A DNA stretch of 64,000 nt, taken from contig NC_092685.1 of assembly GCF_964275005.1 (NCBI RefSeq), forward strand, positions 11,762,913 through 11,826,912, read 5' to 3'. Numbering within the stretch: the first letter of the stretch is position 1; each line of letters begins with the position of its first letter. This DNA is from Diadema setosum. Taxonomy: Eukaryota > Echinodermata > Echinoidea > Diadematoida > Diadematidae. Positions 27,001 to 34,209 of this stretch are shown piece after piece. A program made the position numbers and the translations under genes. The notes under the pieces were generated by a model. That model saw nothing but the letters and a program-made list of their open reading frames with translations. It had not been told where the DNA came from and did not search any database.

Positions 27001-30000
27001 TTTCCATTTCAAGATCGTTCCATCTGCCTCCTGTTTCAATGGACAGATTTGTGGCTCCCCAACCAAACCCACTAGCGTCTGTACGCAGCTCAAGTGTAGG
27101 TCTGTTACGCTTAATTGGTGCACACTCCTCAAAGACATGATTAATCCACCATTTGAGCTCTTCTTTCCCTTCTAATGACAGCTTCATAGGTCTGTCAAAA
27201 TGGCCTTTGTTAGCTTTAAGGGCGGCAATTTTGTCACGTTCTAAGCATCTGTAGAAAAGAGGGCCATGTTGGACTCCAGGGAAAGTAGCTATTATCTTCC
27301 CGATAACATGTGACACCTGCCTGATTGTGGGTCTAGTATTGTCAAGCAAGTCTGAACAGACTGTGATAATGTCCTGCATTTTCTCTTCTGGCAAGGAGAT
27401 AGTCATATCACCAGTGTGCAGCTTAAACCCTAGGAATGTGAGCTCTTGTTGGGGTTCTAGCATAGATTTCTCCTCATGGACTACGAAACCTAGCTCAGAC
27501 AGGAGATTTGTGGTTGCACGTACAGCCTCCTTTGTTTGTTCTATTGACTCTCCGATAATGAGAGTATCATCAAGGTAGCCTAATACTATGTGCCCCATTT
27601 CTCTCAGTGTAGCGAAAACAGGTTTCATGAGCTTGGTGAAAAGTCTGGGCGCTGTGCTGAGCCCATTTGGTAGGACTTTGAACCTGTAAAATTTCCCTTG
27701 CCACGGAAATTTCAAGAATTTTCTGTGTTCAGTGTCAATTGGAATGGAGTAGTAAGCATCTCGGAGGTCGACTGAGGCTAGGAAATCTCCTGGGGAGATT
27801 AAAAGGGCAGCTGTATGAATGTTATCCATTTTGAAGTGTTGTACGCTCACACACTTGTTCAAATCTGTCAAATCAAGTATTAGTCGAACACCCCCATTTT
27901 TCTTGGGTCGTGTGAAAATGTTTGAGAGAAATTCTCCTTCTTCATGACCACATTCTTCGATAACATTCTTAGTCAGTAAGCTTGCGATCTCTCTGTCAAT
28001 ACAAGCTGAATTGTGCTGGTTTGGTTTGTATTGAATGAAGGGCTTATCCCTCCTAGGGGGCATACATGCTTCTTCAAATTCAATTTTGTAACCCCTGATT
28101 GCTGCCAAAATAAATGGATCAGCTGTTATTTGGCACCATCGCCTGTAAAAAAGCCTCACTCGACCTCCGACTGCCACTGGAGCTTTCTTTGGAATACATT
28201 GCACACACGTACAAATACATTGGGGAATGCAGGTATGATCATGATGTGAATCGAAACTACCTACCTCTTTGGGTATGCTGGTAGTTATTTCTTGCGCTGC
28301 ATTGGAGGCCTGTGCTGTGGAGCCTGTTGTGGGGGGCGGCTCGCTGTGCGGGGTGGTGGCTGCTTGCTGTGACCCCACTGTGGGCGCTGACCTAAAAAAG
28401 GCCTGCTACTACCGCCGGCTGTTGGTCTGTGTGTTGAGGCAGCTGAACTTGCAGTCCAGCCGGCACTTCTGTATTGTCGCTTGGAGAAAGCTGCTCCCCT
28501 GTACGGGTGGTACGTACTAGACTGTGGCCGCGAAATTGGGTTTCTCATCACCCCTGATGCAGCTTTCTGCTCCTCTTTGAGGTCTTTCATTCTCTTTCCC
28601 AATTCATCCCCGAATAGGAATTTAGTGACGGGAGTGGAAGGTTTGCAAAGATGAGAGTAAGTGGCTGCCATGTCCGGCTTGATAAGTTCTTTCCTCAACG
28701 AATTGAGTTCAAAATTGGCATTGCACAGCAACGCCAATGCGTCCTGCTGTGTGTCGGTCAGCCGAGGTGATGGGAAGGACTGTATTAGCGCGCTCAGGCC
28801 CTTCGTCAGCGACTTCTGCACACGCTGTAACTTGGCATCTCTACTGCGTGTGTGTTGCGGTAGGTTATCCCAGATCGGGCCGTTCACCTTCGGTGTAGCG
28901 AGGTAAACACAGTTGCTCGGGGCTGGATACTTAGATGCCGTCTCTTCCAACACTTTTTCTTCTAGAGGGTGGCTTATGAGGTAAGTAGTAGAGCTGGCTA
29001 AGTCCTCGTCTACCGGTAGCCCTGTATCACCCGGCTTGGCAAATTTTGCTGCGAGAACGGGGATTTCTAGCACGTCTGCCGCGTCTGACGCAAATTCGCC
29101 TTCTTCTCTGTTGGCTTCGCCCGTGTCACGCACGTGCGGCTCCCCGCACTGTTGAAAATCAGTTTCCATAGGAATTTCACACTGTCCGGCGCTGTGCGCC
29201 TCATCGTACGCCACAAAATGGCGCGATGCCGGTTTCGGCGGCGTGGAGTTTACACTGGGCAGCGCGTCGACCACTTTACTCAGAAGACTTTCCAGTCTCG
29301 ATAGTCTGTCCTCGACATCCGAGGATTTTTCGGCCGTCTTTGGGCCCTGCTTCGCTTGCGGCACTTTACCCGCCATGTTAGTACCGGAAACCGTGACCGA
29401 CTTAACTAGTTTCTTTTTCGGCTTGACTTGTTTGCCTGTCGGAGGGGAACGTTCTTCGCAAACAACGTTGGTGTTTGCCACTGCGCCGGGCTTAGCCGGA
29501 TGATGCAGCTGTTCTTGGGGCTGTTGTACCTCCATCACCGTAGCCACCGCGTGACTTTCGTGGAATGAGGCCGCTAGAAAAGGCTGTGCTTGCCGCCTTG
29601 CTAAGCACCGAATAATCGTTGTACGATATAGGAAGATAGCGGAATCTAAATTCCACTAACTGCTGGTTTCTAGAACCGTTAGTACCGCGAAATGCGAAAA
29701 AAGATCAGAATTTTCGACTGCGATAAGGGAACTGCGTTCGAATACTCGTGCGTAGAAAAGCGATATGACTGCGCGTGCGCAAAGCGGGTCTCTCAATGTA
29801 GTCTCTTTCGGAGACTCCAGAAGTAAAATCTGTCATGATCCTGTAAGCTACAATGCGAAGCCCCATTTAGCTATGCGTATGGGGCTGCTGGTCGCAGTTA
29901 GCTACTTAGTATGCGTATGGGGCTGCACGCTGCTGGTCGCAGTTATTTCGTACAATACGTGTACGACCTCGCCGCCGTACGGCGGCGGCTCTGGTACGAA

Positions 30001-33000
30001 ACCATTATTGCATGATTACTAAGACATGAGAGCACTTTGGGGCGAGTAAGTCTCACAGTGTTAGTTATATGAAAGGTACTTTAACCTGAAACACAAACTA
30101 AGACAAGGAAATTCAGGGAAACTTTTAAGGTAATACCAAAACTTTATATTATCTTTAAATAGAATTTTTGAAACAGCATTCACTTTACCCCCCCCCCCCC
30201 CCATCCTCTCTGGGTAGTAGCATTCATATTAGAAGTTACAATTCCTCAGGCATGAAAAGTGTAAACTGTAAGTCTCAGATTACTTGCTTATTTGCAGATA
30301 TTTGACAGATTCAATTATAAATCTATGTATTAGTGAGCCACAAGCAACAAAGAAAGCCTTTTTTAATTTTACTTTCTGTGTGCAGAATGAGTGATGAGGC
30401 AAACGCATGACATCCTTTCTTCTCATTATTCGGGCTTGAAAGTTGATATCCTGAATGGTTAAGTCATTAGATGAATTTCTGCTCGCAACTCAGAAGAGTG
30501 TGTGAATGCTGAAATACCACCACAGAATACATGCTGATGCATGTTGCACTGCCTCAAATTAGATTAGAGCCACTCTGAACTTACACTGACCCCACTCACT
30601 TCTCCCCCATCTATGAATGACCCCATATTTACAATTTATTGCAGCTGAATATAAACTGAGAAGCATAAGGTTTGTGTGCTGTTGTCATCTTCAATAATTC
30701 AATATCTGTCTGTCATGAAATTTACTCCTACTACATGTTTGTTTGTTTTTTTTGAGTGTGTGTGTGTGTGTGTGTGTTGTTCACATACTGTTTGGCATAC
30801 AAGCATACAAAGTTATTATGTAAAGTAAGTACTCCTGTCTTGAAAATAACTTTTCTGGAGGTAAAAATATTCATTACTTTAAAAAAAAAGAAAAAAAAAG
30901 TGAATTTCTTACACCGCTTGAAAAAGGTTGAGCTGCTAATTTTCAGCTATAGATCTCATTTCATTTGCGTGTGTGTGTGTCATGTGTGTGTGTGGGATGT
31001 CAACTAACTTTCATTTTGCCACTCAAACATAGACTGTAATGCTCACTACATGTACGTCAGGACATGATTGCTGTTTAAGTTTACCAAACTCCTTGATGTG
31101 GGAGTTTCTCTAGAACAGCTGCATTGGTAAAGTGATCAGTGTAGTGATGCTTGTATTCTGACACTCACCCGCGTAATGAGTTTGCTTTCAGTCCGCTTCT
31201 CTTGTGCCCTCGACACCGGTGTGTCTACGACTGCCTTCTTTTCCTCTACCTTCTTCTCGGCCGCTGCTGGCTTTTGGGCTGGCTTTTGGGCTGGCTTTTG
31301 TGCCGGTTTCCGTGCCGGGCTGCGCGACTTCCTTTGGCTCCGAGATGGGGAAGACTTACGAGCCGGCGAGCGAGAGCGTCTCCTACCTGGTGATCGAGAC
31401 CTTGAACGTGATCGCGATCGTGTAAAGTAGGATTCAGCCTGAAATGTAGGAAAAGAAGAAGAAAAAATTCTCTTGTATCTCTTTTGTTTCTCTTTTTTTT
31501 TTTCTTGTATTTTTACTTGCTTGTACATCTTCAGACCTCCCAACCTATCTGGCTGAAAAATAAGGATGCTTTGGTTCAAAAGTAGGAAAATCCCACAGGC
31601 GCGTGTAGCAGAATCATCATGAAAAATAGGAGACTTGTATTGAAACAAGACGTGGAAATAGTCAAAATTCAGATTCTATCATCCAAATTCAGAATGGCTG
31701 GGAGGTCTGCATCTTAAAATAACTTTTTCACAAAAGAGGAACATAATGTCCAGCCTGATAAGGGTTGTGGTAACAATGAATCAAAGTTATTGGCACATTT
31801 TCTGGTGCAAATGGTTCACATCGATCATGAGCTGTAACAAGCCTTCAATTCTCCAAACAGAGAAGCTATTAAAAAAACATTGAAATAGCCACTTTCCTTC
31901 CATAAGCCTCTGAAAAGCAACCTCCAATTCACAATGGTCACCTGCACATTATTAAGACCATGACATTTGTGTCCCTTCAAAGAATTTCAAATGTTTATGC
32001 ACCTGTCTGCAAAGACCATCAACTTATGGAAGAGACCACACTTTCTGTCACCATGCATTGAACAGTCTATACAAATAGGTTTTTAATTAATGCAATTCTT
32101 CCAAGTGACACACTTTTATCTTTTCTTTCTCCTTCCCAGTTTGATTTCATGTCAGTTGACATTGGTTCATTTGATTTTGTTTTATATCGGTTTGTAGCTT
32201 CGTTAATTCTTTATTTGCTGTTCTATGTATTTTCTGAGGTCGGAAGGTCCAACACCATACAAAGTTCTGCTTTTTAGTGGGACCCTCCATTTCCATTTCC
32301 ATTCCCATCCTTAATTTGCTTGTACTAGGTATTACAAAGAACATTTCCCACTTTTGATCCTTAATAGTTCAAGAACTATACATCAGATAACACTGTCATT
32401 GATATGAGTAATAGCTGAATAATGTGCAATTTAGTTGGAGGTGATTTAGAGTATGAATCAGTTTCATTAAATTCATAATTAATTCTAAAGTTAAGTTCCA
32501 GGTTTTGGTCAAATTTGAACCCTCTGTACAAAATTGAACTTAACACAAGAACCAATGATGTGTATGTGAGTGTGTGCTTACAATGACCCTGAACAATACT
32601 AATACATGAATACCACGAATACCACCTTTTCCGAGCTCTGCAGTACAGGATTTTGGTCTCTTGCTCAAAGGCACATGAATGCTTTATTAATAATTCATGA
32701 TGAATTGCCCTGGGCACTGCTAGTCTGAATTTATGGTAAGGGTAAAATGCATGCACATGAAAAAAAAAATATATATATACAGTTATAAGCACATGTTTTC
32801 ATGTGCTTCATACACTACATTTCAGGATGAATAAAGACTAGCTGTGATAGTGGAATTTCTCATGAATATGTAATAGAGCATTCCAATCCTGGCCATTGTT
32901 CAGGACCATTGTCAGGGTGTTAACCACACACTCCCATACACACCAATTGACTCCTGTGCAAAATCAAAATTTTGTACCTGTAGAGCCTAGAGGGTTGAAA

Positions 33001-33493
33001 TCAGAGCAAAATCTGAAGCCTAACTTAAATATAAATTTTGAATTTAGTGAAACTGATTTATGTTATTTTCAAATTACCTCCAAAAAATTGAACACTATTC
33101 AGCTATTGCTCATGTCAAAGTCAGCATATTATCTGATTTAGTTTTTGAACTTTTAATGATCAAAAGTGGGAAACATTTTTGTAACACCTACATGTGTACA
33201 CTACACTTGTATATATGCATATCAGCATATGTATGTATTTGAAAAAAATAATACATTCTTCTTTATTATTTTATGGAAATGAAAATAAATTTGAACCTTG
33301 AATTCAACACTTTATCAAACAGTTGGCATCTTACCATCACATCCTTCCTTGGGATTTCCTCTTCCGTGCCATCCTCGTATCGGACAGAGTATCCATCCTC
33401 AGTCACATCAAGGATGGTAGACTTGAACCACAAGTTACTGCCCGGCCACTTGGCCATGACGGCAGTGCCAACGTCAAATGTTGAAGAAGGCAT
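10522..33493 (-). CDS. LBR: Lamin B receptor (whole gene, 12 coding exons, 591 aa)
   Basis: Inner nuclear membrane protein that tethers lamin and heterochromatin and, in vertebrates, has sterol C14-reductase activity. Coding joins on the minus strand: 33493-33335, 31438-31169, 21222-21084, 18980-18784, 18054-18000, 16905-16711, 16076-15973, 15344-15222, 14545-14377, 13302-13222, 12731-12609, 10682-10522 (1776 nt with stop). All introns are GT-AG and all phases close. Residues 1-53 are a Tudor domain, 54-143 an Arg/Ser-rich stalk, about 190-591 the ERG4/ERG24-type membrane domain. Family signatures seen: [16 protein letters not shown] (339-354), [31 protein letters not shown] (510-527) and a C-terminus YRIIPYIY close to that of human LBR (615 aa). 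The two ends and the Tudor domain exclude plain sterol reductases such as TM7SF2. Odd: the usual His in RHPNY is Lys521. Intron 3, counting the 5' UTR intron first, carries a DIRS element. Confidence 0.95.
10875..12366. mobile_element. TA-flanked inverted-repeat element with a second repeat inside
   Basis: Left end TACAGTGTACTCCCGTTACG, right end (reverse complement) TACAGACAACCCCCGTTATG, both after TA, as in Tc1/mariner-type elements. It lies just past the LBR 3' coding end. Another repeat is inserted within it (10948-12240). Confidence 0.6.
10948..12240. repeat. Dispersed repeat with TGACCTTTGACC clusters and GCCTCCGCC ends
   Basis: Bounded by GGTATGCCTCCGCC on the left and GGCGGAGGCAT on the right (inverted). 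Interior holds two near-identical ~150 bp units (11,750-12,000) and repeated AGGTCA-type half-sites, then an ACGG-rich stretch (12157-12193). A diverged relative lies at 47820-48290. Confidence 0.65.
12609..12731 (-). CDS. LBR: LBR coding exon 11 (sterol reductase signature 2)
   Basis: Encodes residues 498-539 with [18 protein letters not shown] at 510-527. The family consensus has RHPNY; here the codon at 12663-12661 is AAA, giving Lys521. Asn523, which corresponds to human Asn547, is kept. Acceptor TTGGACAG, donor ACAG then GTGTGTG. Phase 1 at both ends. Confidence 0.94.
13222..13302 (-). CDS. LBR: LBR coding exon 10
   Basis: Encodes residues 471-498, reading [19 protein letters not shown]. 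The R-x-x-N-x-Q-K-N-x-F-R block is a family hallmark in the NADPH-binding part. Acceptor CTGCAG, donor TCTC then GTAAGTT. Phase 1 at both ends. Confidence 0.93.
13458..13519. repeat. (ATG)n followed by a long T run
   Basis: Seven ATG/GATs then more than 30 T. In an LBR intron. Confidence 0.9.
14002..14187. mobile_element. TA-flanked miniature element, 186 bp
   Basis: Starts TACTGTATAAACCCAGAG, ends CTGGTTTTACGGTA; the ends pair as inverted repeats and are bordered by TA. Similar in layout to the element at 34377-34566. In an LBR intron. Confidence 0.6.
14377..14545 (-). CDS. LBR: LBR coding exon 9
   Basis: Encodes residues 415-471. Contains [19 protein letters not shown] and [14 protein letters not shown], among the most conserved blocks of the reductase family (cofactor and substrate pocket). 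Acceptor TTCACAG, donor TTCT then GTAAGTC. Phase in 0, out 1. Confidence 0.94.
14849..15016. mobile_element. Short palindromic element
   Basis: CAGTGCTGCACACTAAC near the left end pairs loosely with CCAGTGTACAGCATTG at the right. Centre also self-pairs around CCGGTAGAACCAGTAG. In an LBR intron. Confidence 0.45.
15222..15344 (-). CDS. LBR: LBR coding exon 8
   Basis: Encodes residues 374-414, a membrane-spanning stretch ([21 protein letters not shown]) that matches the helix ending in Y-x-x-D-A-L in sterol C14-reductases. Acceptor CCTGTAG, donor GAG then GTAACT. Phase 0 at both ends. Confidence 0.92.
15973..16076 (-). CDS. LBR: LBR coding exon 7 (sterol reductase signature 1)
   Basis: Encodes residues 339-373: the signature [16 protein letters not shown] followed by [14 protein letters not shown]. 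This matches the G-x-x-x-x-D-x-x-x-G-x-E-L-N-P-R pattern of the ERG4/ERG24 family. Acceptor TTGACAG, donor TGG then GTGAGT. Phase in 1, out 0. Confidence 0.94.
16711..16905 (-). CDS. LBR: LBR coding exon 6 (helices 3-4)
   Basis: Encodes residues 274-339 with two hydrophobic segments ([31 protein letters not shown]) and ends APGGNSG. The usual LBR/ERG24 block that follows, GNxIYDFF, continues in the next exon. Acceptor AAAAACAG, donor TCTG then GTGGGT. Phase 1 at both ends. Confidence 0.92.
18000..18054 (-). CDS. LBR: LBR coding exon 5 (55 nt micro-exon)
   Basis: Encodes residues 256-274 ([19 protein letters not shown]). The G-x-x-L-x-Y-R-x-N-G block is conserved in ERG4/ERG24 proteins between helices 2 and 3. 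Acceptor CCACAG, donor AATG then GTAATC. Phase in 0, out 1. Confidence 0.9.
18784..18980 (-). CDS. LBR: LBR coding exon 4 (membrane helices 1-2)
   Basis: Encodes residues 190-255. Two hydrophobic stretches, [16 protein letters not shown] and [19 protein letters not shown], are the first helices of the reductase-like domain. Acceptor ATCCAG, donor AAG then GTAATGG. Phase in 1, out 0. Confidence 0.92.
19113..20463. mobile_element. TA-flanked element (TIR CAGTCAAACCTG) split by a piggyBac-like insert
   Basis: Left end TACAGTCAAACCTGCC and right end GGCCGCTACAGACAGGTTTGACTGTA (shown by its parts ACAGGTTTGACTGTA) are inverted. The element's repeated unit, GGCCACCTGTCTATAG, occurs on both sides of the insert. 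Without the insert it would be about 560 bp. Confidence 0.75.
19486..20279. mobile_element. piggyBac-like non-autonomous element, 794 bp
   Basis: Ends TTAACCCTAACTAGGCC and GGCCTAGTTAGGGTTAA are perfect inverted repeats with TTAA at each edge. Interior is AT-rich and matches the element at 9263-10045 in inverted order (for example GAATTTCTTATGTATTT stretches). Inserted in the TA element at 19113-20463, in an LBR intron. Confidence 0.85.
20470..20702. mobile_element. Possible miniature element (AGGGCTC ends)
   Basis: AGGGCTCGGCACTAACA at the left and TTAATGTTGAGCCCTT-type sequence at the right are imperfect inverted repeats. Adjacent to the right end of the TA element. Weakly supported. Confidence 0.4.
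21084..21222 (-). CDS. LBR: LBR coding exon 3 (linker into membrane domain)
   Basis: Encodes residues 144-190, ending HYEFGGPIG, the junction typical of LBR and ERG24 just before the first membrane helix. Acceptor CAATCCAG, donor ATCG then GTAAGTC. Starts phase 0, ends phase 1. The intron before it is about 9.9 kb and holds the DIRS element. Confidence 0.92.
21223..24257. other. Intron sequence left of the DIRS element, nothing recognised
   Basis: Part of the large LBR intron. AT-rich, one G run at 23813-23822 and an (AAAT)n repeat at 24028-24110. I see no exon or element ends. Confidence 0.5.
24028..24110. repeat. (AAAT)n microsatellite
   Basis: About fifteen AAAT units next to the left arm of the DIRS element. 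Confidence 0.9.
24477..24926. repeat. Palindromic insert 1 in the DIRS left arm
   Basis: Inverted repeat with arms of about 165 bp starting ATTTAGTATCGC and ending GCGATACTAAAT; arms differ at only a few sites. The centre also pairs (ACGGCCAGCGCAT with ATGCGCTGGCCGT). Absent from the matching place in the right arm, so it is an insertion or an end rearrangement. Confidence 0.75.
24919..25200. repeat. Palindromic insert 2 in the DIRS left arm
   Basis: Arms of about 81 bp that appear identical, starting AAATAGAAAGATTAAATG and ending CTTTCTATTT. The loop carries AGACCCGCTTTGCGCACGCG, also found at the right end of the DIRS element, so it is probably related to DIRS ends. Identity of the arms points to a very recent event. 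Confidence 0.75.
25329..26306 (-). CDS. DIRS element tyrosine recombinase frame (325 aa)
   Basis: Phage-integrase-like recombinase with a SAM-like N-terminal part ([19 protein letters not shown]) and the C-terminal block [13 protein letters not shown] then [12 protein letters not shown]. This enzyme replaces an integrase in DIRS elements. Confidence 0.9.
   Translation of the reverse strand: MQVMRQPFERTGLKKEIVDILAASWRASTQKQYCVYIKKWKDFCKSKKESHLHSSVQFVLEFLSELFHVGGLGYNALNTARSALASFLVLEDGASTVGNNILISRFMKGVFHLRTPRPRYVDTWDVNIVFCYLRKLSPANALSLQDLTKKLCMLMALISTQRAQSLQLLNLDNMILKGSSVTFHFSELLKQNRPGNAGYTLSMRAYPPDRRVCVVNYIKAYIRRTEEIRGQERRLFISFRRPHAKVTSQTISRWIKDVMTAAGIDTSKYKAHSTRAAATSAAHRADLPVSFILEKAGWTNEKTFRKYYRKPLLDGSKCLSTALLK
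26267..28378 (-). CDS. DIRS element pol frame: RT, RNase H, methyltransferase-like (703 aa)
   Basis: Contains a reverse transcriptase with [20 protein letters not shown] and YLDD, then RNase H-like [12 protein letters not shown] and [13 protein letters not shown], then the DIRS-type block [21 protein letters not shown] and YAFPPF. That order is specific to DIRS elements rather than Ty3/Gypsy. Confidence 0.9.
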   Translation of the reverse strand: MGSQQAATTPHSEPPPTTGSTAQASNAAQEITTSIPKEVGSFDSHHDHTCIPQCICTCVQCIPKKAPVAVGGRVRLFYRRWCQITADPFILAAIRGYKIEFEEACMPPRRDKPFIQYKPNQHNSACIDREIASLLTKNVIEECGHEEGEFLSNIFTRPKKNGGVRLILDLTDLNKCVSVQHFKMDNIHTAALLISPGDFLASVDLRDAYYSIPIDTEHRKFLKFPWQGKFYRFKVLPNGLSTAPRLFTKLMKPVFATLREMGHIVLGYLDDTLIIGESIEQTKEAVRATTNLLSELGFVVHEEKSMLEPQQELTFLGFKLHTGDMTISLPEEKMQDIITVCSDLLDNTRPTIRQVSHVIGKIIATFPGVQHGPLFYRCLERDKIAALKANKGHFDRPMKLSLEGKEELKWWINHVFEECAPIKRNRPTLELRTDASGFGWGATNLSIETGGRWNDLEMERARKNDINYLETLAAGFGLKSFCSSLHDVHVVLRSDNTTAVAYLNNMGGIKSKDCDSAARDIWRWCMERNIWVTAAHLPGSENTEADSRSRKFSDRNEWMLNKQAFNKLVSVFGLPDIDLFASRLNNQLERYVTWLPDPNAEAVDAFTLDWGEFKFYAFPPFCLIPRCLQKIRTDRAEGIMVVPNWPTQAWFPKLKRMLKGEAVLITRSRNLLTQPVTHEPHPLYDRIDLLCCRLCGSPSKGQD
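28285..29547 (-). CDS. DIRS element gag-like frame (420 aa)
   Basis: First frame of the DIRS element. Lys/Pro/Gln-rich start, a short coiled coil ([19 protein letters not shown]) and an Arg/Gly/Gln-rich end, as in DIRS gag proteins. It overlaps the start of the pol frame. Named from its position and composition; sequence alone gives no strong domain. Confidence 0.7.
   Translation of the reverse strand: MATVMEVQQPQEQLHHPAKPGAVANTNVVCEERSPPTGKQVKPKKKLVKSVTVSGTNMAGKVPQAKQGPKTAEKSSDVEDRLSRLESLLSKVVDALPSVNSTPPKPASRHFVAYDEAHSAGQCEIPMETDFQQCGEPHVRDTGEANREEGEFASDAADVLEIPVLAAKFAKPGDTGLPVDEDLASSTTYLISHPLEEKVLEETASKYPAPSNCVYLATPKVNGPIWDNLPQHTRSRDAKLQRVQKSLTKGLSALIQSFPSPRLTDTQQDALALLCNANFELNSLRKELIKPDMAATYSHLCKPSTPVTKFLFGDELGKRMKDLKEEQKAASGVMRNPISRPQSSTYHPYRGAAFSKRQYRSAGWTASSAASTHRPTAGGSSRPFLGQRPQWGHSKQPPPRTASRPPQQAPQHRPPMQRKK
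31169..31438 (-). CDS. LBR: LBR coding exon 2 (Arg/Ser-rich stalk)
   Basis: Encodes residues 54-143. A run of SR dipeptides with several SP sites ([15 protein letters not shown]) is followed by three PAQK units and an acidic/basic linker. In vertebrate LBR this segment is phosphorylated by SRPK and CDK1 and binds chromatin; the same use is inferred here. Acceptor TTTCAG before GCTGAATCC, donor ACGCGG then GTGAGT; phase 0 at both ends. Confidence 0.93.
31532..31709. mobile_element. Miniature element with 6-bp target duplication
   Basis: Ends CAGACCTCCCAACC and GGCTGGGAGGTCTG are inverted repeats. Direct copies of CATCTT flank it at 31526-31531 and 31710-31715. 178 bp, no coding capacity, in the LBR intron between coding exons 1 and 2. 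Confidence 0.7.
32328..33189. mobile_element. Long-inverted-repeat element, copy A (862 bp)
   Basis: Left edge AGGTATTACAAAGAACATTTCCC pairs (reading AGGTATTACAAAG) with the right edge GTAACACCT; arms of about 300 bp are imperfect inverted repeats (TTTTGATC near each end, CACCTCC and TGTACAAAA further in). A second copy in opposite direction lies at 56818-58328. In LBR intron between coding exons 1 and 2. Confidence 0.7.
33335..33493 (-). CDS. LBR: LBR coding exon 1 (Tudor domain)
   Basis: Encodes residues 1-53, starting [19 protein letters not shown] and running through the Tudor strands ([14 protein letters not shown]). The start is the first ATG after a TTTCTAG acceptor at 33515-33516, leaving about 20 nt of 5' UTR in this exon. 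The donor after Met53 reads ATG then GTAAGA, phase 0. Known role of this fold in LBR: binding methylated histone H4 and chromatin. Confidence 0.93.
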
Positions 33494-33661
33494 GATACTT
33501 TCTTCGAATCAGTCCTAGAAATGCACAAATGAATTGCATTGACATGGAGTTTGAATAATGCAAGATTTATGTATGCATTCCAGCATAGTGTAAATAGACT
33601 GAAAAGTCAATGCAAATGAAAAACAAGCCATTGGAAGTAATTTTGGGAGTGAAGGCTCCAC

Positions 33662-34209
33662 TTAAAGGACAAGTTCACCTTCATTAACGTAAGGATTGAG
33701 AGAATGTAGCAATATTAGTACAACACATCAGTGAAAGTTTGAGGAAAATCGGACAATCTGTTCAAAAATTATGAATTTTTGAAGTTTTTGTGCAGTCACC
33801 GCTGGATGAGAAGACTACTGCAGTGTATGATGTCACATGCGTACAACAATATAAGGAAAATATAAAGAGAATTTCACAAAATTTCATCTTTTGACTCGTT
33901 ACTGACATATTATGGGTAATATTATTCCCATTGCCTTTAGAAAAAGGCACGTCAAGTGCTCTTTTATTATGCGAAAAAAAAGTGAAAATATGTTGAATTT
34001 TCTTTACATTTTCTTTATACTGTTGTACTCATATGACATCATGAGCCTTAGTAGTCTCCTCATCCAGCGGTTCCAACAAAAAAGATAAAAAAATTCATAA
34101 CTTTTGCATCGATTGTCCAATTTTCCTCAAACTTTCACTGATGTGTTCTACTATTATATTGCTGCATTCTGTCAACCCTTATGTTAATGAAGGTGAACTT
34201 GTCCTTTAA
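33662..34209. mobile_element. TTAA-flanked palindromic element A
   Basis: Ends TTAAAGGACAAGTTCACC and GGTGAACTTGTCCTTTAA are perfect inverted repeats. Shares its last TTAA with the next element (34206-34960), to which it is related inside (ACACATCAGTGAAAGTTTGA). In the LBR 5' UTR intron. Confidence 0.8.

Larger units (their letters stand above)
24258..30165 (-). mobile_element. DIRS-type retroelement, whole-looking, with inverted terminal arms
   Basis: A tyrosine-recombinase retroelement in the order gag (29547-28285), pol with RT, RNase H and methyltransferase-like parts (28378-26267) and recombinase (26306-25329), each overlapping the next. Inverted arms flank it: about 24258-24477 on the left and 29831-30165 on the right, both ending in a TTTAAAGATAATA-type sequence and both running into TACTTCTGGAGTCTCCG next to the body. 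A shorter inverted pair (AGACCCGCTTTGCGCACG, near 25004 and 29770-29795) resembles the internal complementary region of this order. It looks whole, with all three frames open, and is probably young. It sits in an LBR intron in the same direction as LBR. Two palindromes are inserted in the left arm. Confidence 0.85.

Noticed and set aside
25729-29503. Plus-strand frames opposite the DIRS element
   Set aside because: Shadows of the gag, pol and recombinase frames on the minus strand.
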